From Planoprotostelium fungivorum (Eukaryota; Evosea; Variosea; Cavosteliida; Cavosteliaceae), in assembly GCA_003024175.1 (NCBI GenBank), contig MDYQ01000165.1:102024-166023 (forward strand): 64,000 nt of DNA, written 5' to 3'. Below are positions 13,901 through 25,158 of the stretch, piece by piece. A model generated the notes under the pieces. It had not been told where the DNA came from, ran no database searches, and was given only the letters and a program-made list of their open reading frames with translations. Position 1 is the first letter of the stretch. Every line of letters starts with the position of its first letter. The position numbers and the translations under genes were made by a program.

Positions 13901-16900
13901 ATGCGGAAGACCCTCTGCACCTTCCTCTTACTGGCTCTTTTGCCCTTATTCAACGCAGAGACACCTCTGTTCGACCTCGATCTTGGAGGAACATGGAAGT
14001 TGGTGAGCAGAGTTCGAAATGATATCCAGATGATTGAAAGAGGGACAGACGAATCTCAACGGATCCATTCAGACTCAGGGCCAGGTGCGAAGATCTGATG
14101 ATTTCCATCGTGACTAGACATTTGTATTGTGAACTCACATTTATTCAGGTTCCAGGAGACATCTTTGGAGACTTGTTGAGAGAAGGAATCCTGACACAAG
14201 AACCTTACTTCCGCTACAATGACGTCCTCTATCGCTGGGTTGGCATGGACTCGTGGACCTGGTCCAGAACATTCGAGGCCCCACAGAGATGGCAGGGACA
14301 CAGAGTCATCCTCTATCTCGATGGTGTTGATACGATCGCCACGGTCAAGGTCAACGATCAAGTCGTCTTGAATGCAGACAACATGTATCTCAGGTAAGAA
14401 ATGATTCAGCCCGAACCATTACGATTGACACGATGGCAACAGATATCAGATCGACGTGACCGATATCGTCAAGCTCAACGCAGACAATCACATCGAAATT
14501 TCTTTCGCCTGTGCCGCCACGTACGCCGAACAGAAGGTAAGAGTCTCATCTCATCATCATCACGAACCATCTTCTAATCACCTCTGCAGAAGAACGAATA
14601 CCCCTACGCCGTTCCCTCCTACGACGGTCCTCTTTCTGTGACTCACGGAGTTGACAACAGAAACTTCATCCGTAAAGAATCCAGCTCTTTCAGTTGGGAC
14701 TGGGGACCAGCCTTCATTCCCCAGGTATCATCACCCTCCATCATCATCCAATCATCATCCACATCGAACATCCATCATCTCATCTCGAAATAAAATCGAC
14801 TTTTAATCTCTCTACAGGGTATCTACAAGGACATCGGTTTCCGTCTGTTAAACCAGACTCTCATCGACTACGTCGTCCCCTCCATCACGAAGAAATCAGA
14901 GACATCCTGGGTCGTCAACGTGAGCCACACTTTTAGACATCGAGTGGAGCTGATCGAACGATAGACCTCTGTCATCCTCCGATCGGAAGCTGCCGGACAA
15001 GTGGTCGTGTCCTCTAAGATAGGAGAAGATACTGTCGTGTCCATCTCCACTGTGGCCGCTGGAGAAACCATCGTTTACGTGCAACACAATGTGAGTGGGT
15101 TGATGATCGTGAAGACGTGATGATGTTGCATCGCACGATGGTGGACGTGATGATGAAGATGATGATAGGTCGAATCGCCAAAGTTGTGGTGGCCGGTGGG
15201 ATACGGAGAGCAGCCTCTCTACCAGCAAGTCGTCGAAGTCAGAGACACACAAGGTGATCCCATCATCATCGATCGTCCGATCGTCATCATCATCCATCGA
15301 ATGACCCTCTCAACCTCTCAGGCTACGTCTTCGATTCAAAGGAACACCACATCGCTTTCCGTACCGCCAGACTCGTTACGGACCCAATCGAAGACCTCCC
15401 GGGAAATCGTTGGATGTATTTTGAAATCAACGGTGTCGCCGTGTTTGCCAAGGGAGCAAATTTCATTCCCAGCGACAGCTTCGAGAGTCGCGTGACCGAC
15501 GAGTCGTTGAGGGACATCTTGATCGCGTCGAAGGAGGCTAACATGAACATCGTCCGTATCTGGTGAGATCACATGGATGACATCATCATCATCATCGCTC
15601 TCACCATCACATGATCACAGCATGATGTCATCATCGACCGCTCCATCATACGATGTTATCTTCACATGATGACGTCATCACATCATCGCATGCATGATAC
15701 AGCCATCACATCGTCACATCATGATGACATCACTGACTTCAACAGGGGTGGTGGTATCTACCAACGCGACAGTTTCTACCGCATGGCCGATGAGATGGGC
15801 ATCATGATCTGGCAAGAGTTCATGTTCGCCTGTGCTATGTATCCCAGAGACAAAGCCTTCCTGGAGAACGTCAGAAGCGAGATCCAGCACCAAGTCCGAA
15901 GGTGACACTCGACGTCAATCTGACACTGACGCGGGCAGATTGTCCCACCACGCCTCCATCATCCTGTGGAGCGGTAACAACGAGAACGAAGTCGCCTTCG
16001 GCTGGGGTCCCATCACCCTTGGCAACGAGAAGTTGTACGCGGTAGATTACGCTGCTCTATATCTGGACACGATCTATCCTGCCATCCAGAGAGAAGACAC
16101 AACGAGAGACTTCTGGCCTTCTTCTCCTTCGAACGGTTTCGCCAGCATGGAGCCTCTCGTGGGAGCGTGGGGAGATGGTGGAGACGTAACGTACGTATTC
16201 TCATCTGATCGACTCGACTGTGGTTTTTGAACACACACCGCAACGATTTCTCTACTCTACGTGTGACTCATTTGTATTCAGACGTGGAGATGTTCACTTT
16301 TACGACTACAATATGATGTGCACCGACGTCAACAACTTTAAGAAGACAAAGTTCGCCTCCGAATACGGCTTCCAGAGTCAAGAGTCCTCCATCTCTTACT
16401 CTTCCGTCGTACTGCCCGAAGATTGGTCGTGGAATTCTTCTCTGATGAACCACAGACAGCACCACCCCGAAGGACAAGAGCAGATGCTCGCCGAAGTCAA
16501 AGTGAGTGATCACAACCACATCTCTCACGTGATCTCATTCTCACTTTCAGATGCACTTTTCAGTCAGCGATGCCGTCACGAGTGGAAAGGGAAGAGAAGT
16601 CTTCGAGCGTTGGGCCTACTTGACGCAGAGCATGCAGTCTGTTTGTATCAAGGCACAGTCGGAATTCTACAGGAGAGGAAGAGGAACGGAAGCGAGAACG
16701 ATGGGAGCGATCTACTGGTGAGATGGAGGAGAGGGAAGGTCTGATGGAGTAGGCAGTTGAATTCCATCTGGCAAGCACCCACTTGGAGTTCTCTCGAATA
16801 CGGAGGAAGGTGAGTCGAATCTAAATTCCATCTTCGTTTTATTTTATCTTTTATTGTTCTTACTATCGATTTCTATTTTCATCTCCGTTTATTTCTTATC

Positions 16901-17837
16901 TTGACTCATTTCTCTTTCATCTCAATTCATTCTCTTTCTATTGATTCGTCTCGTTGATGAAGAAACTGAGGAGATACAGATGGAAGATGCTTCACTACTT
17001 CGTCAAGAACTTCTTCTCCCCCGTGTTGATTTCCTCTTACCAAGACAAGGACAACATGGTCGTGCACGTCACCAGCGATGTCAACGAGGTCAGTTTCGCA
17101 CTCTCTGCATGTAAACGAGATTTATATTGAACGATGAACAGCCCATCGAGGGTGCAATCGCGAGACTCACCGTATGGCCATGGTCCGGAGCAGCTCAAGT
17201 CAACAGCGTGAAGGTGAGACGTGATCTCATCATCATCGCGATCGTCTCCATCATGAACGTCAACTCATAACGAGTCAGGTTCCCGTGAATCTGAAAGCAT
17301 TGGAGAGTGGTCAGATCCTGGTCAAGTCTTTCACTGAACTCCTCAACGGAGGTAACGCTAGCGACCACTTTGTCACCTTGGAGCTCTTCACTCGCCAAGG
17401 TATGCACTTTCTATTCTCCCTCTACAATCATTTTATTTCATTTTAAACTTTCTCGGCTCTTCCATGACAAAAGACATCGTGACGCATCTACAGGAGAAGT
17501 TCTCAGCCGCAACGAGTTCTACTTCACTACTTTGAAGGAGGCCTCGCTACAGTCCCCCAACGTGACCACTTCCTCCTTCTCTGCCAACCGAAGAGAGAAC
17601 AAGATCACGTTCACCGTCAGCAGCATCAAGCCGGCTCCTTACACTTGGCTCTCCACCGAGATCGAGGGAAGGTGAGAAGAGGGTGCATGAGATGAGAGTG
17701 ACACGTTTAGATTCTCTGACAACGGTTTCTTGGTCATACCATCTGAGTCGAAGAGAATCACTTTCGTGTCGAAGGAGGCCGTCAGCGCGGCCGAGTTGGC
17801 CAAGTCCCTGCAGATCACTGTCATGGCTGATGAATAA
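13901..17837 (+). CDS. MANBA: Beta-mannosidase, GH2, secreted/lysosomal
   Basis: Removes terminal beta-mannose from N-glycan fragments, normally in lysosomes or food vacuoles. Nineteen exons encode 874 residues: 13901-14002, 14049-14084, 14149-14393, 14443-14536, 14590-14724, 14818-14919, 14965-15090, 15169-15253, 15322-15562, 15746-15901, 15939-16190, 16282-16501, 16551-16717, 16753-16809, 16980-17088, 17142-17213, 17279-17399, 17494-17671 and 17711-17837. A signal peptide opens the protein ([20 protein letters not shown]). Family landmarks are [39 protein letters not shown], the acid/base in [16 protein letters not shown] and the nucleophile in FASEYGFQ. Exon 2 is a 36-nt microexon. Exon 15 has a possible alternative acceptor at 16970 that would add three residues. 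The polyadenylation signal overlaps the stop codon. Confidence 0.95.
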
Positions 17838-18246
17838 ACGGTTCTCGTTGGTGTCACATACTTGAATCGTCGTAAGTATCCAGCGTGTCTCGCTGATCGA
17901 TTTCGAGAGGGAATGAATGGGGAGGTCGTACAAGTGTTAGATCAGGCATGTTGTTGCGTCTTTCAGCGGACGACGCCACTTGGAGGATACCGATTACCCT
18001 GCCACCTGAAGACGTGATCGATCTCCATCGTCAACGTAAATTCAACTCGGGACCGTCATCATCATCACCGTGTTTTGATATCGATCGCTGGTGGTCTCAG
18101 ATCAGCAGACCGTCGAGCGGTTGCATTCAAAGTCTTGTGCTACCACGGAAAATTGCGGAGAATTGGAACGTCACGTGAGCGCAAAAGTTTACCCGGAAGA
18201 TCATCCGGACTGACAATTGGCGGACTGAAGGAACAAAACAACAAAC
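17838..18246. other. Intergenic region, no gene recognised
   Basis: 409 bases between two genes on the same strand. It must hold the end of the beta-mannosidase transcript and the acyl-CoA oxidase promoter. No conserved protein or clear motif is visible. Confidence 0.5.
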
Positions 18247-21006
18247 ATGAGCAAGGGAATCCACGTGTCTGCAACAAATGCACAGATAGAGTCGATGAAA
18301 GATGAGAGGAAGAACCCCTCATTTGACAGTCGCTCGCTCACTTTTCTCCTCTATGGAGGGTGATAAAGAATCATATCGTCACACGAGACTGACAAGCTTT
18401 AGAGAGAAGGCTGTCAGAACTAGAGAAGAGATACGTGATGAACTAGAGAGGAGATTGGGTGAAACCGATAACAACAAGATACCTCACACCTACGTCAGAG
18501 GTGACAGAACAGAGCAGTACCACTCGGGCTTAGAGACCGGTCGCATCGTCCAATCGGTGATGGACAATCATCACAGCTGTCATATTGACCCCGACAGGTC
18601 GCCCAAGACATGCAGATCTTCGACTTTGAAGATGAGAGACAAGCTCTTCTATTCGCCGCTTACCACAGAGAGGCATCTCCTTACGGCCTTCACACGTCCA
18701 TGTTCATTCCCACTCTGAAGGTTCGTGATCGACGACACGCATTGCCATCTGACATCTGTAGACCCAAGCCTCCGAAGAGCAACAGAAGGAATGGCTGGGT
18801 AAGGCACAGAGGAGAGAGATACTCGGGACTTACGCACAGACGGAATTGGGACACGGCACCTTCGTCAGAGGTTTGGAGACTACCGCCACTTATGACGTAG
18901 AGCGCAAAGAGTTTGTGCTGCACTCACCCACCATCACATCGACAAAGTGGTGGCCAGGAGGTATTCTATTACAATTGAATGACATTTATTTATCATTATT
19001 TTATAGGTCTGGGTTACACCTCTACACATGCGGTGGTGATGGCGAGGCTCATCGTGAAGGACAAAGACTATGGTGTTCATGGGTTCATCACACCATTGAG
19101 ATCTCTCGATGATCATCGTCCTCTCCCCGGAGTCATCTTGGGAGATATCGGACCCAAGTTTGGATACAACGCCAATGATAACGGATTCTTGAGGTATCAC
19201 CATCTCCATCTCAACCGTCATCACATCATCATCTCGTCTCATCTCAAATCCATCATCATCAACTCCCACATCTCATTCGTCATCACCAACTCCACCATCT
19301 CAATTTCTCTTCAGATTGGATCAAGTGAGAATCCCTCTCAAGAACATGCTCGCTCGATTCAGTCGCCTCCACGAAGACGGTACCTACGAGAAGCCACCCC
19401 ATGCCAAATTATCTTACGGTACAATGGTCTTCGTTCGCTCCAACATGATTTTGAACGGTGCTTCTGCTCTGGCCAAAGCTTCCACCATCGCCATCAGATA
19501 CTCTTGCGTCAGAGAGCAAGGAATGGTACAACCCAAGCAGGTGAACCTTCCCAGAAATTTCGGTGAAAAATGACGGAAATTTCAGGCGGGAGAGACGAAA
19601 TTGATGAACTACAAGTCGCAGCAATATCGATTGTTACCACTGCTGTCCCACGCGTTTGCGATTCACTTCACTGGTTTCTACATCTTGGACATGTACAAGG
19701 ACCTCCTCCGCAGATTGGACGGGTGAGTTTTCCCGCCAAATTTTTCCCGCCAAAACGTGACGTTGTACAGATCCGATTTCTCTACCCTCCCCGTCATCCA
19801 CGCTACCACCTCCGGCCTCAAGGCATACGTAACTACCGTCGCTGCCGACGGCATAGAGGAGGCTAGAAAGTGCTGCGGTGGCCATGGTTACTCACAATTC
19901 TCCGGACTACCCACCTTATTCGCCGATTACGTACCCTCTTGTACCTTTGAAGGTGACAACTGGGTCTTGTTCCAGCAGACGGCCAGATTCCTCATCAAAT
20001 CGCTCAAGGTGAATTTTTGGCGGGAGATTCGAAATTCAAACGTTCGTCCAGGCGGCCGTGGCGGGAAAACCGTTGGCAGCCAGCGTGGCCTACCTCAAGG
20101 GTTACAGAGCCGTGGGCGAAGGACAGAAGAGCCAGGCCAAGAGCGGGCAAGATCTTTTGATCCCACAGGTGCAGCTGAAGGCATTCGAACACAGAGCCAC
20201 ACGCCTCATCATGGAAGCGGCCCAATTATTGGAGACGGACAGAAAGGCGGGAAAACAGTACGAAATTTCCTGGAACGCTCACATGATCGACCTCATCCGT
20301 GCGGCCCGTGCACACACCCTGGTGCGTAACGAGAAATGTCCTTGAAATTTCGGGACTGATGGGTACAGGTTGTCATATTGACGGCATTCATAGAGAGAGT
20401 GGAGGCTACCACGGACGAGAAGAACAAGAGGGTCTTGAAGAAGTTGTGCGATCTCTTCTGTCTCTACAACATTGAATCTCCTTTTGCTCCTTGCTCGTCA
20501 GAGTTTGTGGAGGATTCTTACTTCTCTCCCGCTCAGATCCGCATGGCCAGGTGAACATCTCATCATCATCACGATCGCATCTCTACATCGTTCCACACCA
20601 TGCATCCCATCACATCATGAACGCCCACCATCACATAAACCATCACAACGATCTCATCTCCATCCTCTGCATCATCTCCTCCATCATCGTCCTCTGCATC
20701 ATCTTCTCCATCGTCATCGTCTCCTCACACCTTCACAGAGACAACGTCCATCACCTTCTCTCTGAATTACGCCCCGATGCAGTTCCCCTTGTAGACGCCT
20801 GGAACTTCTCAGACGCAGCTTTAGAATCTGCGCTGGGCCGCCGCGACGGCAACGTCTACGAGACCTTGTATAACTGGGCCTCACAGACTCCTCTCAACCA
20901 GAAGGCAGCCAAAGAGGGTGGCGTAGATGTAGAGGGCTACACGAAGCACGTGAAGAAAGTTTTAGAGGGTGGAGTCAACACCGAGCCCATGAGAAGTCGG
21001 TTGTAG
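18247..21006 (+). CDS. ACOX1: Peroxisomal acyl-CoA oxidase
   Basis: Catalyses the first, H2O2-producing step of peroxisomal beta-oxidation using FAD. Eleven exons (18247-18359, 18397-18556, 18598-18720, 18762-18960, 19007-19193, 19315-19540, 19586-19722, 19771-20008, 20052-20321, 20369-20550, 20739-21006) encode 700 residues, a typical length. Landmarks are [67 protein letters not shown] with the region around the catalytic base, PSCTFEGDN, and the C-terminal [12 protein letters not shown]. The last three residues are SRL, a PTS1 peroxisomal signal. Its pathway partner, long-chain acyl-CoA synthetase, lies at 59-62 kb. An AATAAA starts at the first base after the stop. Confidence 0.95.
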
Positions 21007-21083
21007 AATAAAACGGAGATCGTAGGTTCGAGAAGAGTCAATCGAATAATGATGGTGAAAGAGATCTTCATCTAGACATCGGT

Positions 21084-21653
21084 TCATGCATCCAATGTGA
21101 CGGTTGATTCGTTTTCCACGGATTTTGACGAGATGAAGTCGTCTTGCCAGCCAAGTTCCAATTCCTCTGCCAAAGCTTGACATTCTTTCGTTGTATCCAG
21201 AACTTTCAAAGTGATCATCGTCGTTCGATCTAGAGCTGTGCATGTCGAGCCGAAGACATATCCTCCTACGCCGGCCAGGAGTGGGACAGCGGTACCACCA
21301 CTGGTGAGCCATCCGATCACAAGCCCACATACGAGATACCGTCCGCCTCGAAGCTTCTCTGGATATGGCTGACACTCAGAGAAGGTGCAACAGTTCCCGA
21401 TCGACATCTCTCCTGCGATCTTCTGGTACAACTCGAGGCAATCCTTCACGAATAGTGGGTGAAGGACTACATCCGCTGATCTAATGGTGGCTCCCTCTAC
21501 GCTCGTCAGCTGCGACTTTGTGATGCAGTCCTCACCGCGACATCGTAACAGGAATAAACGCAGGAACGTGTCCAGGTGAGACTCGTCCATCTTCTCCCAT
21601 CGGCCGTTCTTTCTTCCTTCTTGACGAACATAGCCAAAGATGCGGTTAACCAT
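21084..21653 (-). CDS. Hypothetical small membrane protein
   Basis: An uninterrupted frame of 189 residues from the first ATG at 21653. It could extend further 5' through an unseen intron. The only recognisable feature is a hydrophobic, Gly-rich region around residues 112-143 (LVCGLVIGWLTSGG, then AVPLLAGVGGYVFG), probably one or two membrane helices or a hairpin. The N-terminal part has two Cys pairs. I do not recognise a family. It converges on the acyl-CoA oxidase gene with 77 nt between stops. Confidence 0.5.
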   Translation of the reverse strand: MVNRIFGYVRQEGRKNGRWEKMDESHLDTFLRLFLLRCRGEDCITKSQLTSVEGATIRSADVVLHPLFVKDCLELYQKIAGEMSIGNCCTFSECQPYPEKLRGGRYLVCGLVIGWLTSGGTAVPLLAGVGGYVFGSTCTALDRTTMITLKVLDTTKECQALAEELELGWQDDFISSKSVENESTVTLDA

Positions 21654-22317
21654 CTTCCTTCGTGTCGAGTTATGAGCGACCACAAAGACTTGCTGTGCAG
21701 CCCAAATGGCCCACGTTTGGGTGCAAAATTGGGCTTTTTTCGCCAAAAATCAACCAAGGAAAGAGGACTGGTAGATCAAAGACCGTTACGTAGTTCAAGA
21801 GAAAACAGAACATTAAGGAAACCAAACAGATGCTATATAAGAGAGTGAGCGCAGACTGAACAGAAGACATAAAGCAGAAGTGTGACGTGAAGCCTATCCT
21901 ATAAGAGGTGAGGGTGAGATAGAGTAAGAAAGTCTAGAGCTAGCAATGCAAGAGAGAACTCAGAGACAGAGAGACTCAAGTGCACTTGATCGAAAAGATG
22001 GGAGATGATCAATATTACTGACGGCTCGCTCCCTCTGGGCTCTCTCTTGCATTTGGCTCTCTGGGAACTCTATCTCTTCTCTCCCTTGCAGGATCTCAGC
22101 TTTCTCTCTTGGCCCTCTCGTGCCTTCTGTGGACACTAAGTGCAAGTCTTGCAAAAAGGTCTCACCAGACAAATCTTGACGAAAGAAGGAGTTAGCATCA
22201 CAGTACTACCATTCGTATCCGTTGTGGGTCTCAGCCAATCGATACAAGAAATGAATCGAGCGAATCACTGCACGTTTGAGGGAGGGTTTAGATGATTGTT
22301 TTATGGTTCTCGATCTT
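21654..22317. other. Intergenic region with LTR-like promoter and leader
   Basis: No gene is recognised. A good TATA element (CTATATAAGAGAG) sits at about 21833-21845 on the + strand. It is followed by about 300 bases rich in GAGAGA and CTCTCT with repeated TGCAAG(A/G)GAGAG units in both orientations, near 21947, 22043 and 22088. Composition differs from the surrounding introns and genes. A solo LTR or other retroelement leader is possible, but I found no matching terminal repeats. Confidence 0.3.
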
Positions 22318-22580
22318 CTATGATTCATCTGATTCTGTGTTTGGAGACTTGATTAAGTCTGGGATATGCTGTTTTTTGCTTTGCTTTCCCTGCTTTGCAT
22401 ATGGCTTGAAGAAATCTGAAACAAATAAGGTCCATCAGCGTCGGACTCACCTTCAGGTACTGGCTCATCTGGTTCAACATATTCCCCATCTTCATTCAGT
22501 ACCAATGCTCCCTGGCTTATCATCGCTCTTTTGATTGTTTCAAAAAGCTCTTTCAATGCTTCGTCATCTCGTATTCCATG
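22318..22580 (-). CDS. Unidentified gene, last two exons only
   Basis: Two 3'-terminal exons are convincing. One ends at 22451 with the peptide ALVLNEDGEYVEPDEPVPE before a GTGAGT donor. The other is 22415-22318, DFFKPYAKQGKQSKKQHIPD and 13 more residues to a TAG stop. The 36-nt intron joins them in phase 1. The upstream exon can be read back to about 22580 (DEALKELFETIKRAM). Beyond that the frames become ambiguous on both strands, so the 5' end given here is approximate. I do not recognise the protein. It is acidic and then Lys-rich at the C-terminus. Confidence 0.4.
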
Positions 22581-22689
22581 CTGAGTCCGAGGGCAAAGAT
22601 CAGAAAGAACAGAGATTTTCTTGGGTTGAGGTGTGCGATACGACGCCCTATCGTGTGGCTGATGGAATGGTGATCACCCTATTTTTAAA

Positions 22690-22815
22690 ACACCACGAAA
22701 TACCAAGCAGTATTCCTCAAAGTGTCGATGAAGTCGCGAAGTTGTTCCGTTCTGTGGCTTTGATGTTGCAGTGAACTCAGCCCCGTACTTGATGTTCTTT
22801 TGGCTGCAGACGTGA
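22690..22815 (-). pseudogene. Possible degenerate BED-type zinc finger fragment
   Basis: On the minus strand an uninterrupted stretch reads KNIKYGAEFTATS and then NGTTSRLHRHFEEYC. The last part has the spacing of a BED finger end (TTSxLxRHL...H/C), but the first CxxC pair is incomplete. BED fingers are common in hAT transposases, and a hAT-sized target duplication occurs elsewhere in this window at 63540-63927. I could not fit this fragment to the exons at 22318-22580. Low confidence. Confidence 0.2.
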
Positions 22816-23298
22816 GTCATGATGGTGAACATCCAGATAATCACATACGCATCACACCTTCAGCCTGCTGCTGAGCCAACACAACGGACCGTTCTTACTC
22901 ACCAAGATCTACTCGATCGACGGACAACACCAACAGGTCTATCCAGGTCGTTCATTTGGCTGAGTCTGAAGATGTCTTTATTCCGTTGGCGAGCACGATT
23001 CTCCATCGGCTCGATGTCCCTGTTTCTTCGACACTTGAGCCAAGCTTGTCTTCTTTAGACTGTTCTTTTCATCAGATCATGAAATCTGAGAGAAGCTGGA
23101 ATGGGTCTGTCACGTGATGAGATCGACCATTGTTGATCGAAATGCGCACGTACATGATATTCAACCCCGAAGAGAACATCATATGATGTCTGTCTATCGA
23201 TGCAGATGACATGGATAAGGATGTGAGTTATATGTTTCTGTCTTATTAATAGATGATCCGAAGAATGGGAACAGATGAGCACGACATTAGAAGGTTCT

Positions 23299-23624
23299 TC
23301 ATTGTTTGGGCTGAGACATCAGGGATAAGAAAAGATCGTTCATCCTATCAATCTTCTTTAGATCTTTCGCTTGGTCTGTGCGGTACTTCAGTGCCTGGTG
23401 ACAATCAATCATCTAACCATAGACAAATCGGATGTGATTCACTCACCACGCGGTTGTCTGTGACTTTGATGACTAAAACACCATCGATATTTCTGTACTT
23501 GGTCGAGTATCTCGTCTACAGAATCAGATCTCCATATGAGAACTCTCTTCACCTCGTCTGGTCGCTCTCGATATAATTTCTCGCTTGCTGCAAAAAACTC
23601 ATCCCAATTTGTCAAGTAGACCAT
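23299..23624 (-). CDS. SRP9: Signal recognition particle 9 kDa protein
   Basis: SRP9 with SRP14 binds the Alu domain of SRP RNA and arrests translation elongation. Three small exons, 23624-23553, 23515-23447 and 23394-23299, encode 78 residues, close to the usual 80-86. The protein opens MVYLTNWDEFFAASEKLY, matching the family start YxxWEEFxxxAEKLY. It continues TKYRNIDGVLVIKVTDNRV and KYRTDQAKDLKKIDRMNDLF, matching YKTDQAxDxKKIEKF. All joins are in phase 0 at GTGA donors. The gene is divergent from the Fuzzy-like gene with only 71 bp between the two ATGs. Confidence 0.9.
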
Positions 23625-23695
23625 CCTGCCGTGTGATGGTCGCGGGAGATGTGATATCACATCATGAAAATTTTCTGGGCCAAATCAGGTGCACC

Positions 23696-25140
23696 ATGCT
23701 CCTCTGTGTATATAACGACGTCGGCCTGCCTATCATGGTTAGATCAACGGGATCCATCAAACAACCAGCCTTAGCGATGCAAGGACTCCTGTATGCCCTT
23801 CAGACATCAGCACAGAAGAGCGTAGCTTCTATACGATACATTGACACGGATTCTTACAAGATGGTCTACAAAGAGTGCTTCGACAGCATGCTAGCCGTTC
23901 TCATTTCAGATCAGAACGATGTCACACCGACAGCCATGCTGAGGCTATTGGAATATCTCTTCGACGCTTTCGTACTCACCCTGGGCATTCAAACCATGAA
24001 ACAGAGCGCATCGAGAGATAAGCTGTCGAAACAATTGAAGGTCAGTTTCCATCTCTTCGTCACAGCTCTGAGGACGACCCGACAGGGTTTTAGACCAGCG
24101 TCCACATTCTAGACGAGATCATGATGCAGGATAATCGACAGATACCTGCATTAGAGGCGGTGCCGGCCGTTCTACTTCACAACGATCAGTCGTCGTCCAT
24201 CAGTGGTGCCTTAACTGCGTTTCGAGACTCTCTCAACACCAAGGAGGCGCTGGGCGTGTGCGTCTTTGTCGGTAAAGAAGTACTCGCAGCGACATCACCA
24301 TGGTGCGTAAGAACATCCATCTGAATCTGTGTTGTTTGAGCATCACGTGAGTCACCGACGATGACGAGACGTTTCAGGTGGAACCGTCTTACAACCAGAG
24401 AGATCAACCTCATCTCTCTGAGAGTTTCATCAATGGCACCTGCAACATGTCGAGACATCCCAGTCTACCTTCCTTATTTCTCACCCAACAGCAGCACGAA
24501 GCCTGGGACAGTGAGCAGTTCGTCCATCATCCATTGTTCTGAATGAGCATCAGATCCCACTCCGCATGTTGACTTTCCAACTAACAAAGGATTTGGAGAT
24601 CGTCATCGTCTGTGGCCGAGATGTTTCCATGCAGAGAGTCGAAGAGGAGGTAGCTGTGTCGACCATCTTCGATGCGATCTGACGTATGACGCAGTTGATC
24701 AAGAACAAGTTCAAGAGTCTATTGACATGGATGGAGGTATACTCGGCGGGCGAAGCGGCACAGCCAGAGATAGACGACGGTATCTTAGGGTGACATCTCT
24801 CCACCACCATCCTGCCACATCATCTCACCATGTTTCCAGTTTCATCTTAGTCAAGAACGGAAGATACTGTAGCTGCTTCTACGACAAGGGAAATCTCTCT
24901 CTTCCCGTCCAAAGAACCCTCCTCTTCTCCTTCATGGAGACATCGGTCAACATCACATCGCTCGATGGATCGTCTCCCGATCGAGAGTCATACATCATGA
25001 CGAGACACTACTCGATGGTATCTCTAAAGAGGGAAGACGAGCACGCCTTCTTTCTCTTCAAACGAGAAGTTCCACAATTTGCCCTCTTCCCCCTAGCGGC
25101 CGAGACACTCGTCACACTTGGTAGAGAATGGTCCTACTGA
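23696..25140 (+). CDS. FUZ: Fuzzy-like longin-domain protein (CPLANE subunit)
   Basis: Six exons (23696-24040, 24094-24302, 24378-24510, 24554-24649, 24695-24789, 24840-25140) encode 392 residues, near the 418 of animal Fuzzy. The start MLLCVYNDVGLPIMVRSTG resembles the first longin strand of Fuzzy. Later landmarks are LAATSPWW, TCRDIPVYLPYFSPN (Fuzzy has ARDYPVYLPHGSP) and PLRMLTFQLTKDLEIVIVCG. In animals Fuzzy pairs with Inturned and Wdpcp in the CPLANE complex, which acts in ciliogenesis and planar polarity and as a GEF-like module. MON1 and HPS1 share the fold and are the alternatives, but the motif order fits Fuzzy best. The stop is 18 nt from the formin stop. Confidence 0.7.
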
Positions 25141-25158
25141 ATCCAACTATTTATTTCA

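Noticed and set aside
22535-23121. + strand frames (VEVCDTTPYRVADG...; VVHLAESEDVFIPL...) upstream of SRP9
   Set aside because: They looked like a longin-type gene, but joining them needs a 10-nt intron and a frame change, and part is antisense to the better-supported exon ending at 22451.
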